A stretch of DNA of 64,000 bases from Craterostigma plantagineum (taxonomy: Eukaryota > Streptophyta > Magnoliopsida > Lamiales > Linderniaceae): contig JAPQWV010001055.1 in assembly GCA_027422505.1 (NCBI GenBank), positions 62,001 to 126,000 of the forward strand, in the 5' to 3' direction. The notes under the pieces are model-generated. The model was given only the letters and a program-made list of their open reading frames with translations. It had not been told where the DNA came from and ran no database searches. Below are positions 47,001 to 57,890 of the stretch, piece by piece (position 1 is the first letter of the stretch; the number at the start of each line of letters is the position of its first letter). The position numbers and the translations under genes are program-made.

Positions 47001-47446
47001 GGCAGATCAAGATTATGCTTCGCACGACTTGCAGATGGCCTTGGAAAGTAATATGAGCAAACTCAACCTGACTCAACCTGACAACAAATACAAAGATCGA
47101 GAAGTTCGGCGAGGGACACATCTTCTTGGACCCACAACCTGCGATCACTTATCTACAACGTCAGCTAAATCAGATGCAAGCTTTGTTGTTATCAGAGGTC
47201 GCCAAGTTCTCTGATGGAACTTTGAAGATAATCCTAAACCAACTCTTGCCAAGACAAGAGACGATTCCTGACGATGCAAAGCTTAAAGGTACAGAATTAA
47301 AAGAAAACAAGTACTGGATAAACTCATTAAGAAAATCAGGGATCGGCTTGTTCTCCGAAATGATGTCGACCGCTCTTGGATTCAGGAAGACATACTTAGC
47401 TCACAGGGAACCTCTGCCTCCTCCTCGCTCGAAGAAAAAGAAGTGA
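44015..47446 (+). pseudogene. Extra post-pol ORF of element B (Sirevirus extra ORF type)
   Basis: An ORF of about 3.4 kb, broken by frameshifts, starts at ATG 44015 (MATPVDHVYATSNWLVIKDN). A conserved head follows across frames: AFSASVQVPTVYLQQFWGTM, GYYTSLEFLSRFQQSMIPHP, SPKHSGWDRCNLTILRIFHG, PRWFALIIHHFITTTSG. Next come long Pro/Gln/Thr/Glu-rich low-complexity segments (44930-46300), an Arg-rich basic stretch, and a C-terminal part with KENKYWINSLRKSGIGLFSE that ends in KKKK before TGA. The conserved head resembles an uncharacterised domain common in plant Sirevirus-type elements. I see no signal peptide or clear membrane span, so calling it an envelope is not supported by sequence. Function is unknown. 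Confidence 0.7.
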
Positions 47447-47484
47447 AGACTTAGATATTAGGCTTATGTGTAATTTGGACACTT

Positions 47485-47494
47485 AGGGGGAGAA
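47485..47494 (+). promoter_or_regulatory. Polypurine tract of element B
   Basis: AGGGGGAGAA lies directly before the 3' LTR start TGTTAGG. This is the expected plus-strand primer for reverse transcription. Confidence 0.85.
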
Positions 47495-47790
47495 TGTTAG
47501 GAATATTTTAGAAGTGTTCAAAATATTTATTATATGTCTTGTCACTTCTTTATGATGTATTTTAATTGCTTTATTCATAATTAGTTTGGGTTGTGGTTGT
47601 AACATGGGCTTGTTAGGGGCCCAATGGGCTTAAATACCTTTCAAGGTATTTAAGCTTAAACCCTAACAATCATTAATTAAGTTTCCATTCTAAAATCTCA
47701 CGAATTCAATACGCTTAAGCCTCTAAACTTACTATCACATCAATCGAAGGTTTAATCTATTGAAGGGTTCTTGGATAATCTGGAATAATA
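47495..47790 (+). repeat. Copia LTR, copy 4: 3' LTR of element B
   Basis: About 296 bp, starting TGTTAGGAATATTTTAG and ending TGGAATAATA (instead of AATAACA). It aligns throughout with 29997-30290 but differs at clearly more sites than copies 1-3 differ among themselves. That is consistent with an older insertion followed by recent triplication. No target duplication can be tested, because the left side is the tandem array. Confidence 0.9.
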
Positions 47791-50700
47791 GTACGCCCAG
47801 TCGGCGCCCATGCATGAGACTCTGTAACTATTTCGTAATCCCACGATTTGTAGAGATACGTATTGCCTGTAGAGGACTCTGTAAAATCCTCCAATTTGTA
47901 GGGATATATGCCATAGCATCCGTATCATACCATATGTAGTTGTAGCAGTCATAACGGTTCTCCGTTATTTTATATGTATGCAATGATATATAACATACCT
48001 TATATGACACATAAATCATATGAAGGCACCTTACGATCACATAGTTCACATAGATTCATAAATCACACATGTATCACATGTCAATCAATTAATCCATACA
48101 AAGCATGTACGCACATAAGGCACATAAGGTACATGTTGCAAATCATACTCACATGTTTCGCTTATTATCTCGTCCGCTCAATCGACTTTGTCCTTGCCCT
48201 TATCCGACTCCTGACCTATATAATTATTTATCTGGTAAATATAAATCCCAATAATGATATGCACGAGTGATATGCATGCTTTGTTATACAAACTCATTCT
48301 TATTTACAGTCTTTACCTATATTTTTAACTTGCTGTTTATGATTATATTTTTGAACATATACTATTGATAAATTAGTTAAATTAGCGAAAATCTGTCCAA
48401 TATTAAAAATTGATTTTGACCAACTGATTTGAGAATTCATTTCGTAATTCGCGAACTATCACCTGACCCGCGAACTCCATATTTCGCGACATCCTTAGAA
48501 TTCGCGAAGTCGATTTATCCGGTTCGTGAAATCCTTTTTGCGAAACACTAAATCTTTCGAAAATCTGAAAAGTTGTGATCAAACTTTAAACCTTTAAGAA
48601 TTCTTAAATCCCATAATTGGCTAAGTACATATTTCTCATTCTCACTTTGCGAACTCATCAAAACATAGGACTCGTCAAATTCAATTCGCCAACTAGGATT
48701 CAGTTCGTGAAGTTTGTTATTTCGTACACCTATTTTGCGAATTTCATTCGTCACTAACGTAGTTCATATTTCACTTGGAATTCGTGCAGTTCTTGCATGA
48801 CTCATGCATTCGCTTATCCATGTGTCTTATTCTCCATATTAACTCATAAAGTCTACTCTATCTTACCCAATTATATTATTTATTCCTTAATGCTACGTGA
48901 ACATCCCCTAGTATATGCACACTTCCAAAGTCCTTACAATTAGTGACTTGCTACCATACTTTAAATCTATTCGTGGAATTATATCCTATGGATTTGTAAA
49001 GGTCATGTATTATAATATTATTTTATTAACTAAAGCTTCGTGAAGTTAGTTGCATATAAGTCACCAAGTCACCCAATTCGTGAACCTATGTGAGGTTCAT
49101 TATATAATTGACTAAGTTCATATAATTATTATATCACCTTATAATTCGTGAAGGATAATGCGCAAAGTCTAGCATGCTCTCTCTCTCTCGATTCGCAAAG
49201 CTTATTTTCAAAACACTATTTATGTCGTGATTTTCATTGGTCCCCTATTCGTGAAGTCCAAGATTTACTTCACGAATCCACATATCGAAACCTTCATTTC
49301 ATAATTTACTTCGCCGAATGCAATTCGTGACACTCATGCTTCACGATCCCTGATAATATTATAACACTTTTTAAAATGTATAATTATAAAATTATAAAAC
49401 ATGTATAATTAAAAATTTTCTTCAGAATTTAACCTAAAACTGGAAAATAATATATCCCACTGAACACATATGTAATATTTTCAAGAGGAGAACCCTAATG
49501 TATCAAAAATGTTGTTTAGGATAAGACTTACAACTATCAGATCCCAAGTGCCGGGACTTACATTTTTAGGTCTTGTCTTGTCGGAGACTTTCTAGAGCCA
49601 TTCAATCATATAATACTATTCAAGGTTCTAAATCATAAACCTATTGGAAACCTTAATCATCCATATTATTAAATTATTAAAGGTGCACATCGCATTACCT
49701 ATTAATTACTTCAATCTGCCTAAATATACTTATTAAAAAAACTCGAACTCTGGCGTGAGGAGATTTATAATTATATAATATGATCTTTTGTCTTCTAAAG
49801 ATAGATGGGAAGAAATAAGATTTTAACATCAACAATTATCCAATTATGTAAAAATGCAATTCCTTTCAGAATTCCACAGAAACCCTAGAATATTGTTAGT
49901 CACGAAAACCTTGCATAATAACCTAAATACACTAATTCCTATCAACCCTATATATATGTGTAAGTTACGAAGAATACATTAACCCAAACATTTTATACCT
50001 TGAAGTTTCGTTGTTTTTCTTTTTCTTTTTGTTTGACTGCTCAAGGTCGTCTCTTCTCTGTCTGTCTTTAACTTTCGTGAGCTATGAAAATGATATGAAT
50101 TATCTCCTCTCTTCTGATCCTATACTTGCGTGTGTTAGAAATCAATTGACGTTGATCTATACTTTATCAGTGTTTATCATATCCCTAAGAAACATTTGTT
50201 ATTTTATATTATTTTCTTTACCTTCCTTTAGGACTAAGTGTACTATACAAACTTTGAAATCCCAAATGACACGTAAACACCTTGCCTCTCCTCAATTTGC
50301 GAAGTCAATTCGTGAAGCTATTAAATATACGTATATATTATTTTTACAGCTAAGTGACCTAGCCATGTCTATTGTTAGTCCAAATGAAGCCCACGTGTAT
50401 CTTTCCTAAATTAATTATAATTTAGTTGCAGTCATATATATTGACTTACCACGTTAACATCAAGTTATATTATTAATTTGGCTATATATACATATAACAT
50501 CCTCGTTTCTTAATTCGTAAAGCCCTCATAACCCGCAAAACATCGATCTCCTTTCAATTCGTGAACTAATTCTATTTGCCAAACTCTTACTATTCGCGAA
50601 AGTCCTTATGCCCCCGTGAGAATATAACCCCCTCTAATGATTCGCGAAGTCTTTATGACTCGCGAAACATCAGTTCTTTTAATTCAAAAATCCTATTTTA

Positions 50701-50845
50701 GAAAATTCTTAATTTGTAATATTTCAATCTCTCACAACTTATACTTATTCTCATCTATACCTTTATTTTAAAATGACTTATATGAATACATGAATTTACG
50801 TAAATGCATGAAATTATAATATGAAGTTTCGGTTCCTGACAAGTA
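47791..50845 (+). repeat. Non-coding repeat DNA rich in TTCGCGAA/TTCGTGAA motifs
   Basis: No protein similarity is seen over 3 kb. From 48440 to 49340 and again from 50510 to 50700 the sequence is studded with TTCGCGAA, TTCGTGAA and TTTGCGAA, as in the two leaders of element B. The first 500 bp (CCATAGCATCCGTATCATACC, GTAGTTGTAGCAGTCATAACGG) look like a Gypsy LTR, but I cannot define ends or a target duplication. It may be an old LTR or leader to which the following Gypsy integrase once belonged. Confidence 0.45.
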
Positions 50846-51975
50846 GTGTTAACTCTTCAACGTACACTAATGGAGCAAATCACGAAGGCACAAGGAAACG
50901 ATGAAGTGGTTGAAAATCAAAGAAACGCAATTGGAGTAAAGACCATTAAACTTTACAATACGAGAAGACGAGAGTCTGTACTACAAAGATCAATTATATA
51001 TTCCCAACGACGCAAAAATTCTGAAGACGATCATGACGGAAGCGCATGCCACGGTTTATTCTATAAATCCCGGACCTACAAAGATGTACATGGACCTACG
51101 AGTCAACTACTGATGCCAGGAATGAAAAGAGAAATAGCAACGTTCGTGAGTCAATGCCTGACATGTCAACAAATAAAGGCGGAACATCAAAACGACCGAC
51201 GGGAACTTTGCAAGCCCTGCCAGTACCGAATGGAAGTGGGACTACATTACGATGGATTTCGGCGTTGGCCTACCGAGAACCGTAAAAGGCCACGATGCTA
51301 TATGTGTATAGTAGATCGATTGACCAAGTCCGCCCATTTCCTACCTATCAGCTCAACCTTTTTCCGTGGAACGATAAGCAGAAATATACATTCAAGAGAT
51401 AGTTCGACTCCACGGTGTCCCAATATCGATTGTCTTCGATAGAGATTCAAGATTCCTATCCAAATTCTGGATGACTTTTCAGAAGGCCGTGGGAAACCAA
51501 GCAATCCTTCAGTACTGCTTACCATCTTCAAACAGTGGGCAGTCGGAACGAACCACTCAGACCTTGCAAAACATGCTGAGCGCATGCGCGCTCGACTTTA
51601 GAGGAAATTGGAGTCGATACCTTCCGTTGATCGAGTTCTCATACAACAAAGTTACCGCACAACGATTGGAATGGCTCCATACGAGGCCTTATAATGTAGA
51701 TCTCTAATCCATGGGATGAGGTTGGAAAACGAGAAATATTAGGCCCTGACTTAGTGCAAGAAATCACGGTAGCCATTTTGAAATTACGAGAAAGGATGAA
51801 AATGGCTCAACGAAGACAGAAAAGTTACGCGGATCAACAGCGTATACTGTTAGAGCTTGCCATAGACAACTGGGTATTCCTGAAAGTATCCCCAATGAAG
51901 GCGTGAAACGATTTGGAAAGAAGGGTAAGTTGAGTCCAAGGTATATAGGACCGTTCAGAATACTGAAGAAGGGTA
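50846..51975 (+). pseudogene. Gypsy (chromovirus-type) integrase remnant
   Basis: Across frames the translation shows an HHCC zinc-finger region ending in GMKREIATFVSQCLTCQQIK. The core follows, with CIVDRLTKSAHFLPIS, then an SIVSDRDSRFLSKFW-like block carrying the second Asp, then NSGQSERTTQTLQNMLSACA with the Glu, and later WVFLKVSPMK near the C-terminal region. This is the order of Tekay/Del-like plant chromoviruses. The upstream domains (gag, protease, RT) are absent, and the right end is cut at about 51975, where a minus-strand Copia fragment begins. Inactive. Confidence 0.82.
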
Positions 51976-52900
51976 GGTGAAATGATCCCGTTCTTTTTAG
52001 GAACTCATCAAACTCGAGGCTCATATACTCACTGCCTCGATCTGATCGAACGGCTTTAATGCTCTTTCCAGTCTGATTTCCACCAAAGCCTTGTACCCTT
52101 GAACCATTCAAAAGTATCAGCTTGTGCTTTATGAGATACACCTTGTCAAAGCGAGAGTGATCATCAGTGACGATAACAAAATAATGGAAGTTACTGCGAG
52201 CCACTGCCCCGAACGGTCCGTAAACATCCCTGTGGATCAAACCGAGAAGTTTCTACGGCTCTTGTGAAAGTCCCTGTGAATTGCGACTTGGTCATCTTTC
52301 AAGGATACAAGATTCACAAGTCAAATAGGGATCAGACCCAAGCTGCTTTATAATGCCTGTTTTCTCCAACTCGAGAATCTTCTGTTCTCCAGGGTGACCG
52401 AGACGAAGATGACACAGTAGTCTCGAGTTCAACTCCAATTTTGTTGTTGGTGATTGCATTTCACAGTTTTTGTTTTTTCTTCGACATTTAGATAAACATT
52501 CCATTTAGTAATCTTGCACTTCCGACGCAATTATTTCCAAAATAAATATTGCGTATACTATTGCTAAAATGGAACTCGTAACTGTTTCCGCCCAAAACGG
52601 GAATAAAACAATATTCTTAAGCCCCTTGGGCAAAACTAAACAATCGGAAAGACGTAAACTATATCTAGTAGATAGAACGAGAGTTCTTGATCCAATGTGG
52701 GTCGCAGGTACACTATGTCCGCTTCCTACATTGATCATGATCTCTCGGTCCGCCAGCTTCCTACTTCGTTCCAAACACTGGTACGAAGCACAGTTGTGAA
52801 CACTAGCTCCCGAGTTAAGATCAAAGAAGCGAAATATACCGTCATAGAACAATTAGTTTCTAAAACATAAAGTTTTTCAGAAGAGGAAAAGTTATGTAAT
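51976..52900 (-). pseudogene. Copia protease-to-integrase fragment
   Basis: Read on the minus strand from about 52850: protease region FFDLNSGASVHNCASYQCLE, then gag-pre-integrase with LRLGHPGEQKILELEKTGII and CESCI, then integrase start YFVIVTDDHSRF...SIKAVRSDRGSEYMSLEFDE. The protease motif is L-N-S-G where the family has a catalytic Asp, so the active residue has changed to Asn. Frameshifts separate the domains. Both ends are truncated, against the Gypsy integrase on one side and an oppositely oriented Copia fragment on the other. Confidence 0.8.
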
Positions 52901-52934
52901 AAAGATGAGAAGAGGCATATTGAACAAAAGGATA

Positions 52935-54515
52935 ACGATGAACGAATGATATCACTGCGGTGGTCCTCGGCCATTGGTTCGAACACTTGTCGCAACGGCC
53001 AAGCATCTGGTGAGTTTATATCAACAAGCTCAAAAGGGAAAAAAAAGATTGAGACAAATTTTGTTCAAGGGATTGCCTCTACTTCTGAGTCGATAAAAAT
53101 AATACGTATTTGGGAGGATGCAGATTTGTCGCAGATGAGTAATGATGTGGCTATAATGTTTCCTATGTTAGATATTTTACTTATGTGAGGTTGTTTAAAT
53201 TTACATGTGTGCTGTAATATTATTGTTTTGTTTTCTTAAATAAATATGATGATTATGATATGTTTATATGAAACGGATATTTATCTGATGAATATGGGCA
53301 TGTGCAATGGAGAATTGTGTCTTGCAGACTGTGCAACGACTCCCACGGTTCTGAAGAATATGAAATTACTTTGATCATCTCGATATGAAAGAAGCTAGAA
53401 TTATCACTATATCGGGTAGCACAAATATAATTAAAGGTCGGAAAGAGCTAGTATCTTGTTACCAGAGGAACCAAATTGGTTATTGAAAGTGCCTAGTATT
53501 CTCCTGAGTTATAAAGAAATCTGTTAAGTTTTAAAGCTATTTGACATTAATGCATATCATGTGATTGTGAGACAGTGATAATGGAGGTGTTGAACATTTA
53601 TACATCACCAAGGAAATTTTGAATGATAAAGGATTGTGGAAATATTACTTCATTCGAGTCTTGGTTATATTATACATATCCGAGAACAATTGAATTGTAT
53701 GCTATCGTAAATCAGAAGTTTACTGATGACAATATATTAATGTTTGGCATGATCGGTTGGACCATCCATGTTCAACTATGATGCGAAGAATAATAGAAAA
53801 TTCATGTGGACATTCGATAAAGAACCAGAGGATTTTTCAATCTAATGAATTAGCATGTGCTGCTTGCTCTAAAAGAAGTTAACTATTCAACCATCACAAA
53901 TGAAAGTAAAGAATGTATCTATTGTTATTTTTGGAACGTATACCTGGTGATATTTGTGGGCCGATACATCCATCATGTGGACCATTTAAATATTTTATGG
54001 TGTTAATGGATGCTTCAAGTAGATGGTCCCATGTATGTTTATATCTACGAGGAACGTGGCATTTGCGAGAATACTTGCTTAGTTGATATGTTTAAGAGCA
54101 CTTTCAGATTATCCGATAAAGAAAATATGCCTTGATAATGCTTGTGAATTTACCTCCAAGACATTTAATGATCATTGTATGTCTATCGGAATTGATGTTG
54201 AATACCCGTGTCACACATGTTCATACAAAAAAGTCTTGCAGAATCAATAATTAAACGCCTGCAATTAATTGCAAGACCATTATTAATGACAATGAATCTT
54301 CCCTCGTCGTGTTAGGGAAATACAATATTACATGCAGCATCACTAATCACATCAGGCCAAAAAGTTACCATGATATCTCCCCATTGCAAATGGTTTATGG
54401 TCAAGAACCAGAAAGTTCTCATTTAAAATTTTTGGATGTGCGGTAATGTTCCAGTTGCACCACCACAACGCACAAAAGATGGGACCTCAAAGGAGGTTTG
54501 ATCGACACGTGGCGT
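52935..54515 (+). pseudogene. Copia gag end, protease and integrase fragment
   Basis: A different Copia lineage from element B. Near 52945 a decayed zinc-knuckle block (YHCGGPRPLVRTLVATAKHL) appears, near 53325 a protease block beginning LADCATTPTVLKNM, and from 53735 integrase blocks WHDRLDHPCSTMMRRIIENS, IPGDICGPIHPSCGPFKYFM, VLMDASSRWSHVCLYLRG and PLQMVYGQEPESSHLKFL. Every block carries stops or frameshifts. The fragment ends just before the Athila LTR at 54543, so the Athila element may have inserted into it. Confidence 0.75.
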
Positions 54516-55111
54516 GCTAATATAGATTGCAAGTGCGACAAGTGATAAAATAAAATTAATACTTAAGTACTATCACCAACGTCCGATAGACAGTGGACCT
54601 ATCGTTTGTAGTGCAGTAAAGTGAGTAACGAGTATCGAGAACGAGGAATAGATTTGATTACTAGTAATGACCTATCGACTCGATATCTAGCCTAAATAAT
54701 GTGCGCAAATTGTTTATACTACGAATTATCCTAACATATCAAGCCTAACGCAACGAGAAATGAGAGAGAGCACGACTTAAACTGGTATGAGTTGGTTTAG
54801 ACGATAAAGATGTGCTCGGAATTCGAAATCCGCTAAGTACTTTCGGCTAAGACAATAAAATCGCTCCTACGTGATTAAACTAAATAGCAGTAATTTCTAC
54901 CCACTCACGAATTTGCTGTCACCTTAAATGCTTGTGGGGATCTAGAATTCAATGATTACTAACGGCGGGGATCGAGTATTTGCTTTCGCCCTATACTTGA
55001 ATCCTATCATCTATGAACGGTCTAATCGTTTGTTTAGTTGTCGCTAAACGATTTCCCACACATCACTTTAACACATAGACATGTTACAGCGAAGAAACAC
55101 TTTCATAGATA

Positions 55112-55377
55112 CTACCTCCGTCCCACTTATTTCTTCCCATCTTTCTATTTCGGGCGTCCCACATAATTCTTCCCATTTCTATTTTTGGTAAAAAATTATC
55201 CCACTAATTAAACTAATTACAACCATTAATATTAAAAAAAGTCTTCTTGATTTGCGTGTCTACTAATAACTTTTCTCTCTCCATACCTCAAAAGGTGTAC
55301 TATAATATTAAAATAATGTGATTTCTTATTCTCCGTGCCCGCTAATCTTTGGGAAGAAATAGCCGGGACGGAGGAAG
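55112..55377. mobile_element. Stowaway MITE inside the Athila LTR
   Basis: The ends CTACCTCCGTCCCACTTATT and (reverse complement) CTTCCTCCGTCCCGGCTATT are Stowaway-type inverted repeats with TA at 55110-55111 and 55378-55379. The arms continue with TTCTTCCCA against TTCTTCCCAAAG. Length is 266 bp. Confidence 0.9.
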
Positions 55378-55744
55378 TAGATAAGTAGTCAAATCACACG
55401 AGTCACGATAAATATATATCTTAACTACGAAATAACCTAGCGTTCATCTAATCCCAAACACATAGGGAATTTAGCTACTCATAATTAACAGGAAAACAAC
55501 GAAGGAATAGAAAACAGGGAACGAAGACTCATGATCTTGAGTACTGACCGATCATGGATGGAATTGTGGATAACTCTTCGTTCCTAGTTCACGGTGTGGA
55601 TTCTTCGTTGATCTGTCTCTTGCGCTCCAGGATGCAATTCCCTGCTTGAAGGCTCTTTTTCGTCTCTTGATGGATTAGGGTTAATATCTATTAAGTATCC
55701 CTATTTTTGAATCGAAATCGGGCTTAACATTGAAATTCGCTAGT

Positions 55745-56065
55745 GTCACGGCCTGGGACATGGGCCTTCACGGCCGTGACCTTCATCGCTTTGCTTCGCG
55801 TTGCTTTCTGCCATCTGTCACGGCCAAGTGCTTTATCCTTCACGGCCGTGACACTCTATGATTCGACTCTCTGTCGTTGTCACGGCTTGGTGCATTATTT
55901 TTCACGGTCGAGTCTCTCTGATGTTTGGCCTTCGTTGCTCACTGTCGATGTCACGGCCTGGTGCATCAGGCTTCACTGTCGTGGCTGTGACTTGCCGGGA
56001 CTTTATATTGGTTTCTGCCGCGGTTCACGGCCTGTGACATAATATGTCACGGCCGTGACAGTCTT
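55745..56065. repeat. TCACGGCCGTGA palindrome array in the Athila LTR
   Basis: The 12-bp palindrome TCACGGCCGTGA or half copies of it (TCACGGCC, GGCCGTGA) recur at spacings of about 25-50 bp, with exact copies near 55769, 55840 and 56047. The same motif family occurs at 42020-42300 (solo LTR) and 60100-60400 (spacer after integrase). Confidence 0.8.
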
Positions 56066-56247
56066 CTGAGATCTTCATGACTTGTTCGTTTTGCCTCGTT
56101 TTCGCTCCTTTTCACCCGAAAAGCCATCCTATGGTCCTTCAATATAAAACTAGGTGTAAAATAGAGCGAATAAGTGCATAAGATGATTACAAAAACTCTA
56201 GCATAACCCAATTAAACACTATAATTAACGTAATCATACGTTTATCA

Positions 56248-57890
56248 AACTCCAGACACTTAAGCAATTGCTTGTCCTCAAAAGTCATCAAATCAAGATA
56301 ACAGCACAATTGTTCGCAACTTACCATCATAGCTAGAAAGCACCAAATGGAATCAAGCAAACAATCATGATTAGTACACTAGTGATCGACACCTATCAAC
56401 CTGAACTTCCTTAGCATTGCTAATCTAGAATCATACCTCACAAGGGCTCGCTCAAATCACTCGGTGTATATGCTAGTATATCTGTGAGTCACTAAAATCG
56501 TGCGCTAGTCCAACCCCTACCATAGGCTTGCAGCTAATCACATGTTTACTACTTAAAGTGGCAAGTATAAATCTGAGGGTCTTTTCCGGTCGAAATGGGT
56601 CAAATAGTAATGAAGTGACAAGCATAGATACTAACGCACGTAATCTTAAACCTAAGACACATAAGCGAAAAATCAAAGAATATGACATGATCAAACTGAT
56701 AGTCACATGCCCCAACATAAGACTCAAATTCTCGCTCTGAAATCCTAGACTTTTCTGCCCGACCCTCTCAACTCCGTTTCTTTTATTTTCTGCCTTTTCA
56801 CCTTAGTTACGCTCTAATTTTGTGCACTGCCATTATTCTCTAAACATAAAGGTTTGGCTTTCGTCGCAAAGAATACATCGTCATAGCGAATGCGTGTACC
56901 TAGGGATACTTATTACCAAAACGTAGATCTTGCAAAAGGTTTATGGGCAGGCTAATGCAGGGGATCGGGTCATTTCAGAAAACGATCAAGTAAGATCGAG
57001 TCATTTCACGAATAACAGAGAAGAACATTAAATCATACATTGAAGAAGTAACCCTTAAGTTCGACTTCTGCTCTATGCTAATCGACTCAGGTTCAGATGA
57101 TCTCTGAGGATTATTCAGTTTAGCGGCATTTTATAACATACGAGGCAAGAAACGAATAGGCTCAGGCTCAAAGTGGCTAACTATGGGGATTAGTTGTGGT
57201 TGGAAAATTTGGCCATGGACTTACTTTCTAGTGCCCTGATCATTTCCACACTAACGCACCAGAAATAGTTTCAACACGTATCAGACAGGCAAGTTCTAGA
57301 GAGATATGGACTAGGCACGTCGCACAACCAGGAAAATGAGCATAAGCTCGTTCAGGCTCAAACTCTCACAACGTAAATGGGTTACGTGTACGAATCTCTC
57401 AAAGCAGCGCTATATCTATTCAAGCAGACACGATTCAATCAATCATGAATATTCTAATCGCTCAAGATTTCAAAAATGCAGGCCAACTTGAGATAGACGC
57501 AAACAATCATGCCTGATTTTAATAATTCATGCCTTCTAATGAAATTGATAGCTCACGAACACGTCATAAAAACCATTTTCACGTAAATTCTCAACCTACT
57601 TTCCCCTCCACACTTACGACGTACGCTGTCCTCAACGTAAAAATGAATAAACGAAAGGGAAACGAAGGTCTAAGAGAACGAAACTCCCCTGACGAAAAAA
57701 TTGACGTGGTCGTGACTGAACGAGTGACGGTCGTTGTGTCGTAACTCGTTATGCGTATCTTGACCTAGCTAAAGAGAGAAATATACGTAAAAAGAGAGTA
57801 GTCATAGATTAATCTTATAAACATAGTTATAAACATCATAGGCATAAACAAAATAAAAATGGACACCAACGATTACTCAAGCAAATGAAA
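56248..57890 (-). other. Athila 3' non-coding spacer
   Basis: The region between the ORF and the 3' LTR has no conserved protein on either strand. The purine-rich junction to the LTR is at 56248-56280 (minus strand GAGGACAAGCAATTGCTTAA). The rest is unannotated internal sequence, as is usual before an Athila 3' LTR. Confidence 0.5.

Larger units (their letters stand above)
29997..47790 (+). mobile_element. Copia element B, Sirevirus-like, 17.8 kb with two solo LTRs inside
   Basis: Order: 5' LTR, primer-binding site, leader (split by a Gypsy solo LTR), gag with coiled coil, protease, integrase, RT, RNase H, polypurine cluster, spacer (split by an Athila solo LTR), intron-like leader, extra ORF, polypurine tract AGGGGGAGAA (47485-47494), 3' LTR. 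Removing the inserts (2,749 and 1,886 bp plus duplications) leaves about 13.1 kb, very long for Copia and in the Sirevirus size class. A long post-pol ORF and polypurine clusters are also Sirevirus traits. The coding regions carry many stops and frameshifts and one deletion, so the copy is non-autonomous. Confidence 0.85.
54543..56247 (-). repeat. 3' LTR of the Athila-type element
   Basis: On the minus strand it starts TGATAAACGTATG (from 56247) and ends TTTTATCA (54543), giving TGATAAA/TTTATCA ends. Just upstream on that strand is GAGGACAAGCAATTGCTTAA followed by a purine tract (CTGGAGTT), the usual junction before an Athila 3' LTR. It contains an array of TCACGGCCGTGA palindromes (55745-56065) and is interrupted by a Stowaway MITE. 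The 5' LTR lies outside the window. Confidence 0.82.

Noticed and set aside
44015..47446. Extra ORF of element B as a retroviral envelope
   Set aside because: I see no signal peptide, membrane span or furin-like site. Position after pol alone is not enough.
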